From: Glebionis coronaria
Lineage: Eukaryota; Streptophyta; Magnoliopsida; Asterales; Asteraceae
Reading direction: 5' to 3'
Length of the DNA stretch: 64,000 bases
Assembly: GCA_025667525.1 (NCBI GenBank)
Contig: CM046882.1
Coordinates: 20,658,488 to 20,722,487, forward strand
The position numbers and the translations under genes were made by a program. The notes under the pieces were generated by a model. It saw only the letters and a list, made by a program, of their open reading frames with translations, searched no databases and was not told the origin of the DNA. This document shows positions 43,118 to 55,594 of this stretch, piece after piece. How positions within the stretch are numbered: position 1 is the stretch's first letter; the number at the start of each line of letters is the position of its first letter.

Positions 43118-45467
43118 TAATTATCGCCGATGTCAGACGGGCCCGGGTCGTAGGAAGGGTCCTAACCTAATTACTTGGGCGCCCTCAACAAAAATCACAA
43201 ATAAAGATGGAATTTTCTCAAAGCTAGGTCATACCCTAGGTTTTCTAACCACGTCAATAAGCAACATGGCGCGAAGGGTGGCAGCAATACTTCCATCACA
43301 AGGTCACACTCACCAGAAAAGCAAAGGAATAATAACGCCTCCAGCTAGAGGAATCAAGGGCACTCAGCTACAAAGAAATCAATCTAACGGGCTAAGGGAA
43401 GCACGAAGCAAGCAAAAGCATAGACAAACAAGTAAAAGACTTCAGGGGACCAGGATGAACACAGACGGCTACGTGCAATCAACATCCAGTCACACGATGA
43501 ACAACTCAGGTGATAACCAGAGTTTTAGGCGATATTCTCCATGATGTGTCGCACCCACAACATGGATCACTTTCTCGGCTGTAGACAGGCCCCCCCCCAA
43601 TAAAGATCCATGTATTTTTTTATTTTTCAAGTACTTTACGATTTACTGTTTGTGTTCTTTATTGACACACTTGCAAAAAATATGAATAAACATTGCGGTT
43701 CCTAGCTAGTTTCGCAGTCCAAATGTTTCTTTTTTATCTTTTATGCATAAGAGTATTTTGTTTCTATACAAATAAATTTGTCCCTTCGGCGAACATGTAC
43801 AATGAACATTTCCAGGCAAAATAAGAGGAATAATTTAACCTACTAATTAAACTTGTCACGTAAGAGGGATGCACCCCCAGTGGTGCCGGATCAGGTATCC
43901 TTTGTTAGGCAGCTTGTTATAAGACGTTTTAGCAAGTACGACATTCCTCATAACATATGATGGATATGCACAAGACACGGTGTGCACACCTAACAAACAC
44001 GTCATTACCTATGACATTACTTATGGTAGTAGTGGCACGCCACACGTAATGAAATCTCATATCACCCATAAGTTTAGAGATACACTTCACTGAATGTACT
44101 CATAAACAAGCACTTACACTCACAATCTTAGGCGTGGGTAAAAAGACTTGGACATATTCAAAAATGCATGCGCAGGATGCTATATATAAAAATGTTGCTT
44201 TACAACCAGTATTAACAGAATGTACAATGTTACAAATGGGCGTACAACACGACAAATCCCCTTATGACAAGTCACCCGCTGACAACGATCTTTTTAATCT
44301 ACGGGACGATGGGTTCATTGACGCACGGCGTTCTGCCCAAGCTTCCTTCATATATTGTAAAATACGCAAATGGTATACTTCAAGGGAAGGAAGACTCACG
44401 GGTACACCATCAGATCGAATAGGATGTGCCAAACCCAGGTAGGAAGCGACTTGTTCTTCTTGGAACCTGTAGTTGAGAGATGTCTGACTTATCAATATAG
44501 TTGGGATCTTCCTCTACGTCCTCTTCATAATGCCTCGCCAGAGTAAGCCCCGCCATGAGCACACTAATTGGCTCGCCTTGATCCTTCTCGAGAACGTCTA
44601 TGAAGGGCAGTCGTCACTCTTTCAAAGTACGACACGCGGCGTTAAAGCCTTCTTGCGCATAATGGGAGTATATAGTGCTACCTTCTAAAGGTCCTGTCAA
44701 TAAACCATCTTTGGAGGCGCGTTCCATGACAAGACTTTGACCTAGTAACTTGGCAGCAACAAAAAACTCATGGACCACTCCATTAATGTTTGATAAATCC
44801 AAAAAACCTTTAGCAGCGAGTGGAAGACCGTACCTAATCAACCATTGCTTCTCTACGCGGACCATTGATAAGTGCGGGTGTAACTCCTCATCAAAATCAG
44901 TACTTAGACACTTCATAATTTCTGACTTCCTAGCCATATCTTGATGACAATCGGCAACAAAATTGTTACAATTTAAAGTAAGGACTCTCATACCTTCCTC
45001 AAGCTTGGACATGGCCCAATGATTTTACTCATCTTGCCTCGCACGTAGGCGGCGTTCTCGATTTATAGATTCTGATAGGGCTGCCTTCTCATCCTCAAAG
45101 TATTGTATGGATCCATCATTTAAACCAGAAATCCGCACAGGCGCGCAAGTTTAACTTTGGCGCACACAAACTCGGTGTCTTTCTCTTCTATAACTTGATT
45201 AATTTTCAAGGAAACTTGAGCCAGGCGCTGAGATAAATACGAGATCTTATTATGCAAGTAAGAAGCTAACGTTACCTCATGTAACACGCTTATGGCCAGC
45301 TCTCTCATAAGCATTTCGTCGGACAGTTCGTCAAGAAGTCGGGCACGTCCATGAGGGGTCAGATGTTGGTGAATGTTCTCACAGTCAGTCGTACTAGTCA
45401 GTGCGCAGAAGCGTGTACACTTCCATGGGGAAGGAATTTCCCAAAGGGGGAAGTGTTAGCATCATCT
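43118..45467 (-). pseudogene. Tat/gypsy-type ORF remnant and non-coding sequence, copy A
   Basis: Duplicate of 52,000-54,362. The minus frame 45012-44614 encodes WLIRYGLPLAAKGFLDLSNINGVVHEFFVAAKLLG, the C-terminal part of the 'putative gypsy type transposon' ORF of composite plants, and 45314-45120 an upstream coiled-coil-like piece. The rest (43118-44450) has no gene; plus-strand frames at 43266 and 44134 are antisense or random. An 18-bp deletion near 44,438 separates it from copy B. Confidence 0.65.
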
Positions 45468-46132
45468 TTGTGTTTTGCAATAGTAGTGATTTTCATTAAA
45501 TGGCATTTTTCGGGAAGTTTCTGATTTAAACACTCTATAAAATGATTGACGCACTCATAATATCTGTGCATTAGCATTCTTACCATTTCATTAAGTAGTG
45601 TGGACAACTTTTGACACAAGTATTAAAAGTAAAAATGTTGAAGGTCCACGAAACTTGTGTAAACATCGAATCAACAAGATCTATGAAGAACATTTGCACA
45701 ATTAAACCAATTGACTAACTAATAACACAAGCTTGTACTTTTCATCGTATGTATATCTTATTAATAATGAATCAACATATATACAAGACTTGCCCGGTTG
45801 TTTGCGGAACAACAACCGGGTGATGAATGACATACTAAACTCTCATGTTCATAGCTAGCTAAGCATATGCAACCATGGGAGGATGAAACCCCTATCCACT
45901 AAAGTGTTACATGTGTGTTTCTGTGGGTGGGAATCATGAGCCTATTCTATTACAAGGACCACATATATATAGTGGGGTGTGAAGCTTCCTTGAGAAGCTT
46001 TAACTAAAATACAAGTAACCACCTTGTAGTCTTCCACTAATACTTTAGACAGACACTTCTTCAAGTCTTCTAACATCTTCAGGTCTTGTAATCAGTAATA
46101 GTCTTGAGGAGTTAGCAAGCTATTATGTCATC
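45468..46132. repeat. 665-bp direct repeat, right copy
   Basis: Right partner of 40960-41624. It starts abruptly after ATCATCTTTG of the foreign block with a 3-bp overlap (TTG), and continues without a break into the remainder of an LTR-like sequence. Confidence 0.9.
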
Positions 46133-46339
46133 ACTTATAACTCCATCATCCTTGATTCTTTGCACACTTACTGAGATCCGCCTCAGCTAATAACGAGTCT
46201 ATCTCGTAGACTCTAAAGAACTCTAAAGAATGACACACTGAAATTATAACATACGAAGTTCAGTGACTAACACTACTTAGGATCCAAATCCTGTGCAAGG
46301 GACAAATCAGGCACTGAATTTATCCAACAAATGTCAACA
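45636..46339 (-). repeat. LTR-like sequence, complete copy (possible solo LTR)
   Basis: Starts TGTTGAAGGTCC and ends ATGTCAACA, giving TGTTGA/TCAACA ends about 704 bp apart. Read on the minus strand it opens TGTTGACATTTGTTGGATAA, like copia LTRs. A truncated copy is at 41128-41624. No target duplication is seen (AAAAA against CACAT), so the ends are provisional. Confidence 0.5.
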
Positions 46340-47009
46340 CACATTTTGAGTGTGCCAATCCTTTTATAGAACATGCAAATCACCAATAGAAAAAGATTTA
46401 CTAACTAGACTCTATCTAAGTCAAATTTGTTGTTTATGTTTTTCATATATTTTTTAGAATGTTTTAATTTTATTGTTCATTACTAAATTTCTTTTTTGAT
46501 AAAATTACATTCCCTTGAAATTGTTATTGCTAATGTTTTAAATTAGTTTTTTAATTGGTCCGGTTGATCTATCGATTACGATCAATCGTGTTTTTTTGTT
46601 CAAAATCGGGATCGAGTCACTTCACTAGGTCATGGTTCAAACGGTCGGAACAACCCGGGTATTAAAACATCGATTAATTACAAACTTTAAAGAAATCTTT
46701 AATTAACTAGTGATAAAACTGTTATTGTTTCGAAACTTTGTAATAAATGTATTTTTCTTTAAATATATGTTTTCTTTATATAATTCTGAAACATAAATAA
46801 ACAGTAAAAAGTAGTTTTCATCTTTAGTCTTGAGAGACAACTAAACTGTATAAATCTGTCATTTTTAAGTAAGTGTCCAGTCATTAGTTGTTAAAGTACT
46901 AATATTTAGAGCATTTACAATGCAAAAATTATATAAAAAAAGAAAATCACAATTGTATAAAGCTTATAAAAAAGTATTTTTTATCATCGTGGAAAAAGTT
47001 TTTATAATA

Positions 47010-47283
47010 CTCCATCCGTCCCATAATAATAGTCCATCGAACAAAAACACGCAGTCTAGTAAAAACATAATTTTTTCAGGTTTTCTCTCTCTTACTTTCT
47101 ACACAATAACAATTTTACCCTTAACCAATTAATTTACAACTTCTTTATTGTTTGTAATAAATATCCTCAGTGAGCGTGATATGGTAAACTTAATCTATAT
47201 TTTCTTATTTATTTTTTTACTGAACTATTAATTTAAGACGTTAAAAAATAGTAATCTGAACTATTAATATGAGACGGATGTAG
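47010..47283. mobile_element. Stowaway MITE, 274 bp
   Basis: Ends CTCCATCCGTCCCAT and ATGAGACGGATGTAG are inverted repeats of the Stowaway (Tc1/mariner) consensus, flanked by TA at 47008-47009 and 47284-47285. A lone half (CATCCTCCGTCCCA) sits at 58368. Confidence 0.8.
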
Positions 47284-47989
47284 TAGCTTTTTACAAAAGA
47301 CTTGATAGACACCGAGCTTTTACAAAAATTTATTATTAATAAATAACTCATGAATTTATAATATTTAATGCAAATACATTATTAATTGTAAAAAATCATA
47401 AAAGAAGTCATTTACATTATGCTCTTAGTTTGACTAAAGTGACGTGTGCGAGCATGATGTTTTTTGTATTCGAACAATCGAGAAAAGAATACCTACAGTT
47501 GTTAAGCCACGAGCGACTTAGCCTAACTTACGGGTGACTACCTTCCTCCCTACTAACTCGCGCGCGACTAAGTGGCACATAGCAAAAAAAACAGGGGCAA
47601 GCGCACCCAGCGCTAGTTTTATACACGTGGGTCTCATGATTTTTTTTGTTAGGCTTATTATTAGGTATTTTTTGTGAGTGAGATGTGTTTGAATAATAAA
47701 AAAAGTATATATGAAAGGTGAGTTGTAGTGAGTTTGGGTGAGTGTCATTACCTCCAAAGGGAGTTTAGGTGAGTTGTAGTGAGTTTGTTAAAAAGCTGAT
47801 GTGGCGCTGACATAGTGACGAGTGGGACATTTATCACAAAAGTGATCGAGTCGCAGAGTATAACGTCTCACAATATTAAATTTAAAAAGGGTTATGTTAA
47901 CCTTTGTTTACTAATCAAGGGCTAATGATTCTTGTTCGTGTATAAGTTCGGATAATAAATTTAATGCGAATTTGAATAAAAGACACGAC

Positions 47990-48430
47990 TCAAATCCAAA
48001 TAGCAAGTCTATCTTAGGCAAGAACAACACATATGAACACCATCTGGATAAAGCTTAGACTGCACCTAGCGAATAAAGCTTAGATTGCACTTAGCGGATA
48101 AAGCCTATAATCCACAAGGTCCAGGAACAAACATCTGGTATTTCAGGAAGATTGTCTCCTACTAAGCCTACAAGCATCCGACCAAGGCCCATTAGGCTCA
48201 ACATTTTTTAGAGAATTTGAGCAGTATAATTATCCCCTACTATTCAAGTACGAAGTAACTTATTCCTTATTATTATATTACACTTATATTATACTCCCCC
48301 CCCCCCTCGGCCTATAACTTGTTAGTATTTACTCTCACGTTGGAGCTTGGTCTGGGTTACAACACTCGGACGATGTTAACGCGTTTATTTTGGTTTCAGG
48401 ATATCCGAAGGAGAAACACGGTTTAGTATG
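47990..48430 (+). repeat. Gypsy LTR-like fragment
   Basis: Contains repeated AAAGCTTAGA.TGCAC(C/T)TAGCG phrases and TTACTCTCACGTTGGAGCTTGGTCTGGG, which resembles TTACTCTCACGCTGGAGTCTAATCGTGGG at 56,522-56,550. This looks like the R-U5 part of Tat/Athila-type LTRs. The borders are not defined. Confidence 0.4.
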
Positions 48431-48786
48431 AAGGACCCATTTATATGAACCCGAGCAAGAAATTACCGAACAATCCTCATTATTGTTATAAATTTCTTGT
48501 TACCAAAATGATTTTGTGGGTGTGGTACGGTGCGGTTTGTCATTAAGACCGAACCGAACCACACTTGCGGTTTTCATAAACTTAGAAAGTGCACTGTATC
48601 GCAAACCGTGGTTTCGATTTACAGGTTTTTGCTGATTTTGCGGGTGTTGCAATTTTTAGTTTTTTTCGGTTATATTAATGGATAAATTAAATCTAACAAA
48701 CATTTAACTTCTGAATTATAAAGATAACAATGATAATATGCATTAGAAGTATAAAATAATCTATGAGGTGTTTTTCAGTATAAAAT

Positions 48787-49130
48787 TGTTGGAATCGACA
48801 CCAACAAACCTGAAGATCGATTAGCGGAAACCTAGAACACCATAAAGAAGATCGCACAGCTGCAACAATGAAACCCATAAGAACGACACACAAAGGTAAC
48901 CAAATGATTTAGTTTATTATACCAATAGATCGATTACATAGAAAGAATAAGAAGCATGCGTGTATCTAGTGCATCACCCCCTCACCTCCTTTTATAGGGT
49001 GAGGGGGTCGGTTACAATCATACGTCGACTAAGAAAGCCCGAGCCTATCCTTAGCCGACTTACATAGATCCTACACTAGGTACTTCCTACTAATCGTATA
49101 TGTTAACTAGACTCGACACTAACTCTAACA
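48787..49130 (-). repeat. 3' LTR of the Tork-like copia element
   Basis: 344 bp, plus strand TGTTGGAATCGAC to ACTCTAACA. On the minus strand it follows the RNase H stop after a purine-rich tract (complement of ATTTTCACCTTA, 49131-49142). It contains CACCCCCTCACCTCC. The 5' LTR is absent. Confidence 0.75.
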
Positions 49131-49151
49131 ATTTTCACCTTAGTGACAAGA

Positions 49152-51999
49152 CTAGTTAGCCCCGACACCAAGTATCTCCATGCAATACTTGAACTTCGGA
49201 CCTGGAACCACCTTTGTAAACGCGTCAGCTGCATTATCCTTCGTGCCTATATTTGCCACTTTAATCTCTTTATATTCCACGATCTCCCTGATGAAGTGAT
49301 ACCTCACGTTGATATGCTTCCTCCTCTCATGAAACATTGTATTTCTTGAGAGATGAATTGCCCCTTGATTATCACAATTCACAACCATTGACCTTAGGTT
49401 TATTCCCAGCTCGATTAGTATACCTTTAAGCCAAATGCTTTCCTTAACAGCTTCCGTAAGCTCCATATACTCCGCCTCTGTAGTAGATAATGCAACAACA
49501 TGTTGCAGAGTCGCTTTCCATCTCACAACACAGCCATGTACCATAAACACGTACCCGGTTATCGACCTACCCTTGTCAGGGTCTTTAGCATAATCGCTAT
49601 CCACGAAACCGTCAACATCTATGTGATTCCCTTGATCTCTACCATACACTGGACCTACATCAGCAGTTCCCTTCAAGTACTTCAAAATCCACTTCACCGC
49701 TACCCAGTGATTTTTACCTAGATTTGCCAAATACCTGCTCACAATGCTAACAGCATACGCAATATCCGGTATAGTGCAAACCATCAAGTACATTAAACTA
49801 CCTACAACATTCGCATATGGGACCTTACTCATTCTTTCCACATCCCAGTCACTCGACGGACAATCCTTCAACGATACCTTGAAGTGTGCTCCCAATGACA
49901 CAGAGACCGACTTGCCATTATCCACTCTGTAGTTATTCAGAATTTTCCGCACATATCCCGACTGAGACACGTTCAGGGTTCGGTTACCCCTATCCCTGAA
50001 AATCTCCATACCAAGTATCTTCCTAGCTGGACCAACTTCCTTCATATCAAACTCTTTCCGCAGCAGTCCCTTGGTATATTCGATTTCAGACTTGCTTTTA
50101 CAAGCAATCAACGTATCATCTACATACAGCAGTAGATATATGTACATACCTGGTGCAAACTCCTTGAAGAAAACACAGCTATCATAGCTGCTACGGCTAA
50201 ACCCACTGCTGACCATATACACATCAAACCGTTTGTACTACTGCCTTGGAGACTGCTTAAGACCATAAAGAGATTTCTTCAACAAACATACCTTGTTGCC
50301 CGTTCCTTCTTCAAAACCAAGCGGCTGCCTCATATAAATGGTTTCTTCAAGATTACCATGCAAAAACGCTGTCTTCACATCAAGTTGTTCCAACTCGTAA
50401 TCTTCACAATCAGTTAATGAGAGAATCACCCTAATAGATGTATGTCGAACCACAGGTGAAAATACCTCATTGTAGTCAATCCCTGCTCGTTGTGTAAACC
50501 CTCGAGCTACCAGCCTTGCTTTATACCTTGGTTTCTGAATGCCTTCAATCCCTTCCTTAATCTTATACAACCACTTACAGCTTACCAGCTTCTGACCATG
50601 TGGTTGATCGACCAGCTCCTAAGTATGATTCTTCTTTAAAGAACTCATTTCTTCCTCCATAGCACGAACCCACTCATCCTTTTCAGATGAATTAATCGGC
50701 TCCTGAAATGTGACTGGTTCATGTGTATTTTCTTCCTCAGCAATAGCAAATGCATAAGCCGTAATATCATCTTTTTCCCTAGACCCCGATGGACTAGACA
50801 ATGATATATTATCTTCATTACTATACCGTGCAGGTACAATAATTGTTCTCTTAGCTCTATCCCGCACGAGAACATAGTTGTCCAAATTCTGTTGTTGAGG
50901 CGTTGCATCTTCTGCATCTTCAACTTGATCCTCATATTCATCCCCTGGATTTACCCTAGTATGAGGATCCATAGTTGGTTCGACCCAACTGCCTTGAAGA
51001 TCCACCTCAAACTCAATTTCCTTCCCAGAATCTGCAGCACCAGCACCCTTGAGAGTATCCTTATACATAAATCTCTCATTAGAGATCACTGCTTATGATT
51101 ATCTTCGGTTTAACATCATCCAACCTCCATAACCTGTATCCCTTCACACCTTCAGGATACCTCAGGAATATGCATTTTATAGCTCTAGGCTTGAGCTTCC
51201 CCTGATTCACGTGTGAATAAGCAACGCAACCAAATATCCTCAACATCTCGTAATTCGCCGGATGTCCTGACCATAAATCAATAGGTGTCTTCTTCTCCAA
51301 TGCTGTAGATGGAGACCTATTGATCAGATATGCTTCCATCACCGTTGCTTCTGCCCAGAATGACTCTGGCAAACCAGACTGAATCAGTAAACACCTAACC
51401 TTGTCCAAGAGCGTCCTGTTCATTCGTTCAGCTAGACCATTCTGTTGCGGAGTTTTAGCAACCGTCAAATGTCTTGCTACCCTGCTCTCCTTGCACAAGC
51501 TATTAAACTCCTGATTACAAAACTACAAACCATTATCCGTTCGAAGTTTCTTCAGTTTTCTACCTGTCTGGTTTTCTACCAACTGCTTCCACTCCTTGAA
51601 CTTGTTGAAGGCCTCGCTTTTGTGTCTAAGAAAATACACCCAAAACCTCCTCGAATAATCATCAACAATCGATAAGAAGTACCGGCAACCACTCATCGAT
51701 TCCACCCGAGAAGGACCCCAGAGATCCGCATGGACATAGTCTACAACTCCCTCTGTTGTGTGCTGACCTCGACCAAAACTTACCCTGGTCGATTTGCCAA
51801 GAACACAATTTTCACAGAAGTCGAGCTTACCTAGACTTTTATTCCCCAACACCTCTCTTCTTTTGAGTTCATTCAAGCCTGCTTCACTAATGTGACCCAG
51901 GCGTTTATGCCACACCTGCGCAAGACTTTCCTTTTCTTCTATACCAACACTAGCTTCACCTGATTCAGCCAAGCCAGCCAAGGAGTACACACAATACTA
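49152..51999 (-). pseudogene. Tork-like copia pol, copy B: GAG-pre-integrase to RNase H, 5' part lost
   Basis: Read from 51990 to 49152: WHKRLGHISEAGLNELKRR...CENCVLG; integrase YVHADLWGPSR, then RTDNGL with a stop at 51523; TPQQNGLAERMNRTL and the rest (51498-51079); linker (51089-50619); RT ARLVARGFTQRAGIDY, LDVKTAFLHGNL (50570-50238), a stop, then LYVDDTLIA; RNase H DSDYAKDPDKGRS and TTEAEYM; end ILGVGAN. At least four stops or frame changes are present. Gag and protease are missing: at about 51,999 the sequence changes to Tat-related sequence. Confidence 0.9.
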
Positions 52000-53279
52000 A
52001 TTATCGCCGATGTCAGACGGGCCCGGGTCGTAGGAAGGGTCCTAACCTAATTACTTGGGCGCCTTCAACAAAAAGCACAAATGAAGATGGAATTTTCTCA
52101 AATCTAGGTCATACCCTAGGTTTTCTAACCACGTCAATAAGCAACATGGCGCGAAGGGTGGCAGCAATACTTCTATCACAAGGTGACACTCACCAGAAAA
52201 GCAAAGGAATAATAACGCCTCCAGCTAGAGGAATCACGGGCACTCAGCTACAAAGAAATCAATCTAACGGGCTAAGGGAAGCATGAAGCAAGCAAAAGCG
52301 TAGACAAACAAGTGAAAGACTTCAAGGGACCAGGATGAACACAAACGGCTACGCGTAATCAACATCCAGTCACACGTTGAACAACTCAGGTGATAACCAG
52401 AGTTTTAGGCGATATTCTCCATGATGTGTCGCACCCACAACATGGATCACTTTCTCGGCTGTAGACAGCGCCCCCCCCCCAATAAAGATCCATGTATTTT
52501 TTTCTTTTTCAAGTACTTTACGATTTACTTTTTGTGTTCTTTATTGACACACTTGCAAAAAAATATGAATAAACACTGCGGTTCCTAGCTAGTTTCGTAG
52601 TCCAAATGTTTCTTTTTTATCTTTTATGCATAAGAGTATTTTGTTTCTATACAAATAAATTTGGACCTTCGGCGAACATGTACAATAAACGTTTCCAGGC
52701 AAAATAAGAGGAATAAGTTTAACCTACTAATTAAACTTGTCACGTAAGAGGGATGCACCCCCAGTGGTGCCGGATCAGGTATCCTTTGTTAGGCAGTTTG
52801 CTATAAGACGTTTTAGCAAGTACGACATTCCTCATAACATATGATGGATATGCACAAGACATGGTGTGCACACCTAACAAACACGTCATTACCTATGACA
52901 TTACTTTTGGTAGTAGTGGCACGCCACACGTAATGAAATCTCATATCACCCATAAGTTCAGAGATACACTTCACTGAATGTACTCATAAACAAGCACTTA
53001 CACTCACAATCTTAGGCGTGGGTAAAAAGACTTGGACATATTCAAAAATGCATGCGCATGATGCTATACATAAAAATGTTGCTTTACAAGCAGTATTAAC
53101 AGAATGTACAATGTTACAAATGGGTGTACAGCACGACAACTCCCCTTATGACAAGTCACCCACTGACAACGATCTTTTTAATCTACGGGACGATGGGTTC
53201 AGTGACGCACGGCGTTCTGCCCAAGCTTCCTTCATATATTGTAAAATACGCAAATGGTATACTTCAAGGGAAGGATGAC
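52000..53279. other. Non-coding sequence between copia and Tat remnants, copy B
   Basis: It opens with TGTCAGACGGGCCCGGG at 52009, which could be an LTR end, and contains a C10 run at 52,472. No gene. It is duplicated at 43,118-44,400. Confidence 0.4.
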
Positions 53280-55594
53280 TCACGGGTACACCATCAGATC
53301 GAATAGGATGTGCCAAACCCAGACCAATAGCAGCATCCGTAGGAAGCGACTTGTTCTTCTTGGAACCTGTAGTTGAGAGATGTCCGACTTATCAATATAG
53401 TTGGGATCTTCCTCTACATCCTCTTCATAATGCCTCGCCAGAGTAAGCCCCGCCATGAGCACACTAATTGGCTCGTCTTGATCCTTCTCGAGAACGTCTA
53501 TGAAGGGCAGTCGTCACTCTTTCAAAGTACGACACGCGGCGTTAAAGCCTTCTTACGCATAATGGGAGTATATAGTGCTGCCTTCTAAAGGTCCTGTCAA
53601 TAAACCATCTTTGGAGGCGCGTTCCATGACAAGACTTTGACCCGGTAACTTGGCAGCAGCAAAAAAACTCATGGACCACTCCATTAATGTTTGATAAATC
53701 CAAAACACCTTTAGCAGCGAGTGGAAGACCGTACCTAATCAACCATTGCTTATCTACACGGACCACTGATAAGTGCGGGTGTAACTCCTCATCAAAATCA
53801 GTACTTAGACACTTCAAAATTTCTGCCTTCCTAGCCATATCTTGATGACAATCGGCAACAAAATTGTTACAATTCAAAGTAAGGACTCTCATACCTTCCT
53901 CAAGCTTGGACATGGCCCAATGATTTTACTCATCTTGCCTCGCACGTAGGTGGCGTTCTCGATTTATAGATTCTGATAGGGATGCCTTCTCATCCTCAAA
54001 GTATTGTATGGATCCAACATTTAAACCAGAAATCCGCACAGGCGCGCAAGTTTAACTTTGGCGCAAACAAACTCGGTGTCTTTCTCTTCTATAACTTGAT
54101 TAATTTTCAAGGAAACTTGAGCCAGGCGATGAGATAAATACGTCTTATGCAAGTAAGAAGCTAACGTTACCTCATGTGACACGCTTATGGCCAGCTCTCT
54201 CATAATCATTTCGTCGGACAGTTCGTCAAGAAGTCGGGCACGTCCATGAGGGGTCAGATGTTGGTGAAAGTTCTCACAGTCACTCGTACTAGTCAGTGCG
54301 CAGGAGCGTGTACACTTCCATGGGGAAGGAATTTCCCAAAGGGGGAAGTGTTAGCATCATCTTTGGTTACCGCACCGCATGAGCTGCACATTTGATACCA
54401 AGGAAGATTTAGGAGGTAACTTTTATAGATTTACCAGAAGCGTGAAAATAGAATTGCGATATACGTACCTCGGAGCAAGAATGTGCTCACATGGCTTCGC
54501 AAGCAAGCTTTATGAGGTGATATCAGCGCGCGGTCTGGTCAACTATGACCTACTCCTCTTGGGAAATTGATCTGTTGGAGAGTACAGTAACCTTTTGTAC
54601 CCAGGGACCGGAATGATATTCTCTGAGGGGCCGGTGCGAGCTATCCTCAATAATAAAGTCTTCTTCATTTGATAGATCAACTTATTCAGACGAGGACTCC
54701 AATATGCACGACATGCTCCGAATAGGAGTGGCAATCAGTGCGACCACCCTCTCTGTATCTCTGCTGACAGTGGGAGAAGGAAACTCAAGGGCCACAGTGC
54801 GTCGGCCGACGCACCATCCGTTCTATAGTTTGAATGGTGTAAAGGGTTGAGGGCGCATGGTTGCATCGCATGGGTGCTCGCGCTTCACGAGCTGCGTGAA
54901 GGTCATTAATGTGACAATAAAAGAGGAAGTGTGAGCACACATGCATGGAACATTTACATTTGCGACGAAAAAAATGAAATGAACAAGTTAGTAAGAGGAA
55001 TTCCTTACAATGACCAAAATGGTCAAAGAATTGAGGAAGCTGGTTAGCAGGAAGAGTAGAATGGTGAATCAGCCCTAAAGCGTATAATAGCGCCTCTGGG
55101 TATTCCTGCATGGGTATGCAATCATCGTCTATCCTCTGCGCGTCTGTCTCACTATAGGTGTCGGGGATGGGGCGGTCGTCTTTTATCATGTTCTCTAGGG
55201 TAATGAAGTCATAATCGAACGGGAATACAACCTTGTCCACCTAAAAAAACTTGTTATTCCATTTCTTCAAGGAGTCAAATTTAACTTTATAACATTGCAA
55301 TTGACCAGGACGTTTGGCAAAAGATATCCACCCGTTTATCCAGGATGGGCGATAGAAGGCACAGAACAAATTTATAGTCGGATCAACATTCTTCAATAAA
55401 CAGTTTATTTCAAAATCTGAAACCTTCGCTGCACCAATACAGTGGAGCTGTGACAGATAGATGTTGTAGTAGCTCAGCACGTCGATCAGGAAGCGACTTA
55501 GTGGTATACGGTTGTTGGAAAACTCAAAGAACCTAGTATACACACCAATTTTGCCGACAGGAAAGTTTCCTATGTGTGCCTGTGGATCTGGCAT
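53280..55594 (-). pseudogene. Tat-type 'putative gypsy type transposon' ORF, decayed
   Basis: Read from 55594: MPDPQAHIGNFPVGKIGVYT...IPLSRFLIDVLSYYNIYLSQLHCIGAAKVSDFEI...FYRPSWINGWISFAKR...LKKWNNKFF, a TAG, then VDKVVFPFDYDF...PQFFDHFGH (to about 55,010). This is the N-terminal domain of the extra ORF found in composite-plant Tat/gypsy elements (the Pfam 'putative gypsy type transposon' group). The C-terminal part appears at 54209-54021 and 53913-53542 (KQWLIRYGLPLAAKGVLDLS). The 54,210-54,780 interval between them is degenerate. Its role in the element is unknown. It is dead here. Confidence 0.7.

Larger units (their letters stand above)
46340..48786. other. Intergenic, duplicated host segment unit 2 continued
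   Basis: AT-rich and gene-free apart from a Stowaway MITE and an LTR fragment listed separately. Blocks near 46,440-46,620 and 47,840-47,900 (GAGTATAACGTCTCACAA) are matched in the same order at 60,590-60,790 and 63,020-63,045. Confidence 0.45.

Noticed and set aside
44134..44442. Plus-strand ORF, also at 53018-53278
   Set aside because: Antisense to or beside the decayed Tat ORF in duplicated DNA; no motif.
40960..46132. 665-bp repeats as LTRs of one retrotransposon
   Set aside because: Both copies include about 168 bp of host flank before the TG end and stop at an arbitrary internal point; no target duplication.
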